Below, piece after piece: positions 23,804 to 25,937 of a DNA stretch of 25,937 bases (its first letter is position 1; every line of letters begins with the position of its first letter). The position numbers and the translations under genes are program-made. Source of the stretch: Syntrophomonas_B sp035447945 (GTDB taxonomy: Bacteria > Bacillota > Syntrophomonadia > Syntrophomonadales > Syntrophomonadaceae); assembly GCA_035447945.1 (NCBI GenBank), contig DAOTHZ010000026.1:1-25937 (forward strand), in the 5' to 3' direction. Below the pieces are notes generated by a model. That model ran no database searches, was not told where the DNA came from, and worked only from the letters and a program-made list of their open reading frames with translations.

Positions 23804-23945
23804 ATGGCGAGGGATCTTCTGAAAATGTGCCGGGAAAAACTTAGCACTGCAGAGGAGGCGGTGAAGCTCGCAAATCAGGCGACTGGACTACTATGGCATG
23901 TTCAACGGCAAACCGGTCGCGCTGGCACCCAATAAAATCGAATAA
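23804..23945 (+). pseudogene. CoA-transferase N-terminal fragment, frameshifted
   Basis: Three consecutive frames together spell the N-terminus of an acetyl-CoA hydrolase/4-hydroxybutyrate-type CoA-transferase. Frame 1 has MCREKLSTAEEAVKL (to ~23870), frame 3 KSGDW (from 23872), and frame 2 DYYGMFNGKPVALAPNKIE with a stop at 23945. The family pattern is KLxSAEEAVKxIKSGDxVxxG...GxPVAL. The protein should be over 400 residues, so only the first ~45 remain. Such CoA-transferases neighbour 4-hydroxybutyryl-CoA dehydratase genes in fermenting clostridia. Sequencing errors at a contig end could explain the shifts but not the early stop and loss of the rest. Confidence 0.65.
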
Positions 23946-24001
23946 TTCATAATATCGTTAAAAAAACCTTGATAATAGTCTTTTCCGTATAACTAAGTGA
24001 C

Positions 24002-24051
24002 AAAAGCCAAAGCCTGGCCAGCAGTCAACCTTCCCGGCCAGACTTTGGCTT
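24002..24051 (-). terminator. Terminator of the diguanylate cyclase gene
   Basis: AAGCCAAAG pairs with CTTTGGCTT, extended by TGGCC with GGCCA inside, followed by TTTTGTC on the minus strand. It lies about 10 bases past the stop. Confidence 0.85.
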
Positions 24052-24061
24052 ACGCACTCTT

Positions 24062-25633
24062 TCATGCCTTACATGTTCGCCTGTATTGGCAGTTTGCTTC
24101 TTTTTTCTGTTTTGCCTCATACATTGCTTTATCCGCCAATTTCAACAAATCCTCAATATTGTCGGCATCGTGAGGAAACATACTAAATCCAATACTGGCA
24201 CTTATTTGAACAGCTCCGTCCTGAAGCTCAATGCTGGGCCGTAATGCTTCCTGAATCTTGGCCTCAATGGTCTCAAACGTCTCAACGTTGCCGCGGTGCG
24301 GCAATACGATAGCATACTCGTCTCCCCCGATTCTTGATATGATATCCGACTCCCGCAAGCTTCCTTTCAGCCGTTCAGCAACCTCGCACAGTACCTGGTC
24401 GCCTGCCATATGTCCCCATGTATCATTAACGATTTTGAAATCATCCAAGTCCAGAAACGCCACCGTCAAGACATCAGCAACCATTTTGGCAAAAGCCAGT
24501 TCCTTCGCAAACAAGAGATGAAAATACTGTCGATTGGGCAATCCCGTCAGCGCATCATGGTAAGCAGCATGGCGAATGATTCCTTCAGCAACCTTTCGCT
24601 CCGTGATATCGTAGATTTGCAGTAACCAACCGATGAATTCGTTTTTTTCGTTTTTCACCAGGGTAAAGGAAACCTCGTAATAGTTGGGGATTTTATCGCT
24701 GCCGAAAGCGACTTCACCAACCGCATCTTTTCCTTGCTTAAAAATCTCAATCAACGCAGGCAATTTGCCCAATTCGGTTTCTAAAAAATGACCACTGAAG
24801 TCTTTGGCAGGCAGGTCAAGCATTTTTCTGGCCGCAGGATTGACATCCAGAAATCTGCCTTCACGATCCAATATAATCATTCCCGTTCTCATTTCCTCAA
24901 TAATGATTGAATGGGCGATGGGAACAACGTCAAACAGTCGGTAGCGGAAGATCCCCCAGGAGATTATCAACGCAGCTAATCCGATCACCGGCGGGGTAAT
25001 GTCAACGTGAAAAGGATTCATCCCCGTGACTTGAAAAACATTTGAAATTACGGGCAGTAAAAGCGCAATAAACAGCAATGACAATTGCTTGCGATACAAG
25101 GATATTTTTTCCCGGAAACCCATGGCAAGAATGGTTAAAGTAAAGCTGGCAATGACATAATTGTATACGGCGAAGGCCCAAAAGCCTGGGCCGTAAGTCT
25201 TCCCCACCGTAGGGAAGGCGCCGCTTGTATCCAAAAAAACATTTTGCCTAACCAAGCCATGAAAATCATTGCTCCAGGCTAAAATATTCACCACGATTGG
25301 AACCACAAGCAAAATCATCACCAGCCAGCGTGACTTGAGCCAGCGTTCATGCCCGGTAAACTGGAGTGCCAAATATAAATAGGATATCGAGATCAGGGTG
25401 ATGGGAATATATTGAAGATTGGCCCAAAATATTTTGGTCGCCAAATCAAGCGCTGCCATTTCCAAGGCTTGACCGGCAATCCAAAATTCAGCCAAGAGCA
25501 AAGTCAACAGAAAATAACGTGCACCCAGAACGGTGCGGTTTTTCCAGGTAAAAAACAGCAACGTTACCAGTATACATGTAATAAACAGGGATATACAAAG
25601 ATACGGCACGCATTGGTATTGTATCGTTATCAC
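24062..25633 (-). CDS. Membrane diguanylate cyclase (7TM sensor, PAS, GGDEF)
   Basis: A 523-residue inner-membrane protein predicted to make cyclic di-GMP. About seven hydrophobic helices fill residues 8-235, matching the N-terminal 7TM module of sensor kinases (HisKA_7TM type). A PAS domain follows (~245-360, GMIILDREGRFLDVNPAARK, ending LQIYDITERK). The GGDEF domain (~365-515) has HDALTGLPNR, FLDLDDFKIVNDTWGH and the active-site RIGGDEYAIVL; Tyr replaces Phe, as in many active enzymes. RESD five residues before GGDEY is the allosteric inhibitory site, so product feedback is expected. The start is a GTG at 25633 with a weak ribosome site; no better in-frame start is near. No EAL domain. Confidence 0.93.
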   Translation of the reverse strand: MITIQYQCVPYLCISLFITCILVTLLFFTWKNRTVLGARYFLLTLLLAEFWIAGQALEMAALDLATKIFWANLQYIPITLISISYLYLALQFTGHERWLKSRWLVMILLVVPIVVNILAWSNDFHGLVRQNVFLDTSGAFPTVGKTYGPGFWAFAVYNYVIASFTLTILAMGFREKISLYRKQLSLLFIALLLPVISNVFQVTGMNPFHVDITPPVIGLAALIISWGIFRYRLFDVVPIAHSIIIEEMRTGMIILDREGRFLDVNPAARKMLDLPAKDFSGHFLETELGKLPALIEIFKQGKDAVGEVAFGSDKIPNYYEVSFTLVKNEKNEFIGWLLQIYDITERKVAEGIIRHAAYHDALTGLPNRQYFHLLFAKELAFAKMVADVLTVAFLDLDDFKIVNDTWGHMAGDQVLCEVAERLKGSLRESDIISRIGGDEYAIVLPHRGNVETFETIEAKIQEALRPSIELQDGAVQISASIGFSMFPHDADNIEDLLKLADKAMYEAKQKKEANCQYRRTCKA

Positions 25634-25650
25634 TCACTTTACGATTTTTC

Positions 25651-25679
25651 AATATACCAACTATTTTAGCCTACAGCAA
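25651..25679 (-). promoter_or_regulatory. Sigma-A promoter of the diguanylate cyclase gene
   Basis: TTGCTG (25679-25674) is 17 bases from TATATT (25656-25651), about 20 bases before the GTG start. Confidence 0.55.
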
Positions 25680-25781
25680 TTATCCAACACAATTTGTGTT
25701 TTGCATATACTCTCAGCTAAAAATTTTCCTCATGCCATTCCCTGAACCGAAAACGTACTGCAAACATTTAACAGGCAACAA

Positions 25782-25797
25782 TGTTTCACGTGAAACA
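25782..25797. promoter_or_regulatory. parS centromere-like site
   Basis: TGTTTCACGTGAAACA is a perfect 16-base palindrome fitting the bacterial chromosomal parS consensus TGTTNCACGTGAAACA. ParB binds such sites, spreads and loads SMC. No parAB genes are in the window. The remaining ~300 bases to the window end hold no gene I can support; short frames across parS are incidental. Confidence 0.9.
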
Positions 25798-25914
25798 TTT
25801 TCCCTCCCTGAAAACATCGATTTTTTGGCCCCAGGATACTGCAATGCATTTTTTCCTTTTCCACCTGCCGCCCTTTGGAACTTGGTACCGTCAATAGTTT
25901 TTCGCAAATTTGAT

Positions 25915-25935
25915 TTGCCACTTGGTAGATGGCAA
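25915..25935. other. Short inverted repeat near the window end
   Basis: TTGCCA and TGGCAA flank nine bases. It could be a weak hairpin of a transcript outside the window; nothing more can be said. Confidence 0.3.
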
Positions 25936-25937
25936 TT

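Noticed and set aside
25713..25921. Small minus-strand ORFs across parS
   Set aside because: Their apparent peptides (FHVKH, VSRET) are just translations of the parS palindrome; no ribosome sites.
1..25937. tRNA genes or CRISPR arrays
   Set aside because: No cloverleaf T-arm strings with a partner acceptor stem and no regularly spaced direct repeats were seen by eye.

Overview
The window is about 26 kb of a draft bacterial chromosome with roughly even GC and one 100-N scaffold gap at 23704-23803. Strong AGGAGG-type ribosome sites, intrinsic terminators, a ykkC-family riboswitch before purE, a ParB-type parS site, ModD, an EFR1-type ferredoxin protein and a FixABCX module all point to an anaerobic Firmicute. 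The mix fits Negativicutes (Sporomusa/Acetonema-like) or Peptococcaceae. That placement is inference; no rRNA or marker tree is available here.

Layout. 1-1470 (minus): purE-purB, the start of a purine operon, behind a sigma-A promoter and a PRPP-type riboswitch. 1519-3102 (plus): a DUF169 protein and an AlkD-like DNA glycosylase. 3088-7941 (minus): a frameshifted AraC regulator, an NRDE-family protein, endonuclease IV, a threonine aldolase-like lyase and an MFS transporter. 8113-10237 (plus): a HAD nucleotidase and asparaginyl-tRNA synthetase. 10355-13762 (minus): modD, a HAD phosphatase-like protein, a flavodoxin-ferredoxin protein and mutY.

14037-23945 is the most distinctive part. A PAS-containing sigma-54 activator (plus) faces an acyl-CoA synthetase (minus). 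Behind the synthetase lies a minus-strand set in transcription order acyl-CoA dehydrogenase, fixC, fixX, etfB (fixA), etfA (fixB). It is followed on the plus strand by decayed pieces of a 4-hydroxybutyryl-CoA dehydratase-like gene and a CoA-transferase gene. Sequences with exact GG-N10-GC spacing of sigma-54 (-24/-12) promoters lie before the synthetase and before the decayed dehydratase, with a weaker one before etfBA. A GGACA-N4-TGTCC palindrome lies upstream of the synthetase promoter and a related one upstream of the activator. I read this as a sigma-54-controlled acid-activation and acyl-CoA oxidation locus feeding electrons into a FixABCX-type complex; the substrate is unknown.

24062-25937: a membrane diguanylate cyclase (minus) and, upstream of it, a perfect 16-bp parS site. 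Two 13-bp palindromes of the same 6-1-6 design sit at gene 3' ends (3748-3760 and 19934-19946) and look like dispersed repeats.
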